A DNA stretch of 64,000 nucleotides, from assembly GCF_910591885.1 (NCBI RefSeq), contig NW_025963551.1:2480001-2544000 (forward strand). The letters run 5' to 3'. Positions 63,346-64,000 of this stretch are shown piece after piece. Source of the DNA: Bombus terrestris (lineage: Eukaryota; Arthropoda; Insecta; Hymenoptera; Apidae). How positions within the stretch are numbered: position 1 is the first letter of the stretch; each line of letters opens with the position of its first letter. Below the pieces are notes generated by a model. The model had not been told where the DNA came from and searched no databases. It saw only the letters and a list, made by a program, of their open reading frames with translations. The position numbers and the translations under genes were made by a program.

Positions 63346-64000
63346 AAAGCAAGAGGGATTGGTTTTAGGTTAGGCTATAGTTATCGGGCGAGCACAGGGA
63401 GCGAGGGACGCGTAAGGGTGTGTCACAAACCAACGGTTTGTCACATAGGGTCATTGAAATATTCGCACCAGCCCCAGGAGCCGGAAGTCTTTATCGAATT
63501 GCGTACTGACAAAAGTTTACAGTATATCAATATTTGTACATAAATAGTAATATTTTCACACAGTACAGTGTAACGTGAGGTCCGAAATCGCTGACAAATT
63601 GAGGTAATAATAGGGAATATATGCAAGGCAATATAAGGTATATGTATAGCTTCGAAATTGTAATCGTTGCTCACTCGCTCCGCTCGCTCGTTAGAATCTA
63701 GTGCAACCTCACAACCGATCCGACACGTTCGCAAATTTGAAATTAGTCACCTCCTTATCGGATAACGAACACAAGAGGGATTGGTTTTAGGTTAGGCTAT
63801 AGTTATCGATCGAGCGCAGCGAGCGAGGGACGCATAAAGGTGTGTCACAAATCATCGGTTTGGCACATAGGGACATTGAAATATTCGCACCTGCCCGAGG
63901 AGTAGGAAGTCTTTATCGAGTTGCCTACTGACAAAAGTTTACAGTTTATCAATAGTTTTACATAAATAGTAATATTTCCACATAGTACAGTTGCAACGTG
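63346..64000 (+). repeat. 4,646-bp eleven-unit repeat, copy 2 (cut by window)
   Basis: Partner of 58700-59354. It still matches at the last base of the window, so the repeat continues outside and its true extent is unknown. Confidence 0.85.

Larger units (their letters stand above)
1..64000. repeat. Satellite DNA array, ~422-bp unit, about 152 tandem copies
   Basis: The same unit recurs head to tail with no interruption. A fixed landmark (TTTTAGG followed by TTAGG) occurs 152 times from 17 to 63785. Interval lengths are 422 bp (116 cases), 423 (29), 431 (2), 426 (2), 421 (1) and 414 (1), which sum exactly to the distance between first and last landmark. Both window ends lie inside the array, so its full length is unknown. 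No stretch of unique sequence, gene, RNA gene or inserted transposon was found. Unit boundaries used here start at the CGAACG tip of the left arm. The role is inferred from type: long homogeneous arrays of this kind are usually centromeric, pericentromeric or subtelomeric heterochromatin. Which one cannot be told from this window. Confidence 0.98.
52778..64000 (+). repeat. Right mixed block (S1, S3 and S4 units, diverged)
   Basis: About 27 units. S3 units reappear, nine intervals differ from 422 bp, and one-off changes are more frequent than in the core. Examples are TTTATTCGAG near 52924, CACAAGGGGAC near 53310, TTAGGTAGGG near 54067 and TATAAATAG near 58035. The make-up resembles 1-7602. 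Whether this is the edge of the array or only a diverged zone within it cannot be decided from the window. Confidence 0.85.

Noticed and set aside
1..64000. Tandem gene family such as rDNA, histone or 5S clusters
   Set aside because: No rRNA or histone sequence is recognisable, the unit is too short for most of these, and every part of the unit varies without coding constraint.
1..64000. True telomeric DNA
   Set aside because: Only two TTAGG repeats occur per 422 bp. No longer TTAGG run was found anywhere in the window.

Overview
The whole window, from the first base to the last, is one tandem satellite array. A unit of about 422 bp repeats head to tail on the same strand. I placed 152 copies of a fixed internal landmark (the TTTTAGG that starts its TTAGG doublet), the first at 17 and the last at 63785. 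Of the 151 intervals between them, 116 are 422 bp, 29 are 423, two are 431, two are 426, one is 421 and one is 414. I found no unique sequence, no protein gene I would defend, no tRNA or rRNA gene, no CRISPR array and no separate transposon copy. The sequence indicates a eukaryotic chromosome, probably centromeric, pericentromeric or subtelomeric heterochromatin assembled from long reads. An invertebrate such as an insect is possible, since each unit holds a (TTAGG)2 doublet and stays rich in CpG, but this is a weak inference.

Inside the unit, in order: a left arm starting CGAACG and carrying the TTAGG doublet; a GC-rich box A built from CGAG/GCGAG steps; a 25-bp dyad (TGTCACAAACC, AAC, GGTTTGTCACA); an AT-rich middle; a second GC-rich box B (GCTCGCTCGCTCC...), which is the inverse of box A; and a right arm ending CGTTCG. 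The left and right arms are imperfect inverted copies of each other over about 62 bp. Across each unit junction they form a ~160-bp interrupted palindrome with a ~34-bp centre. Read the other way, each unit looks like a MITE-like element with long terminal inverted repeats that became tandemly arrayed.

Units fall into five recognisable subfamilies, called S1 to S5 here, distinguished by box A, the dyad and the sequence after it. S1 is the most common. Layout: 1-7602 is a mixed block of S1, S3 and S5 units, many 423 bp long, with a 5,070-bp repeat. 7603-36319 is an S1/S2/S4 core with nested duplications of 2, 4, 8 and 10 units and clear hybrid units. 36320-52777 is 39 consecutive units of exactly 422 bp; its 39696-52777 part is a higher-order repeat based on seven units, present four times as 8, 10, 7 and 6 units. 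52778-64000 is again a mixed, more diverged block with S3 units, 5-unit and 11-unit duplications and several indels.

Nothing here works as an operon or pathway. The content is structural DNA, and its history of unequal exchange, conversion and segmental amplification can be read from shared rare variants. All alignments, counts and boundaries were made by eye and by coordinate arithmetic; breakpoints are accurate to about 10-40 bp.
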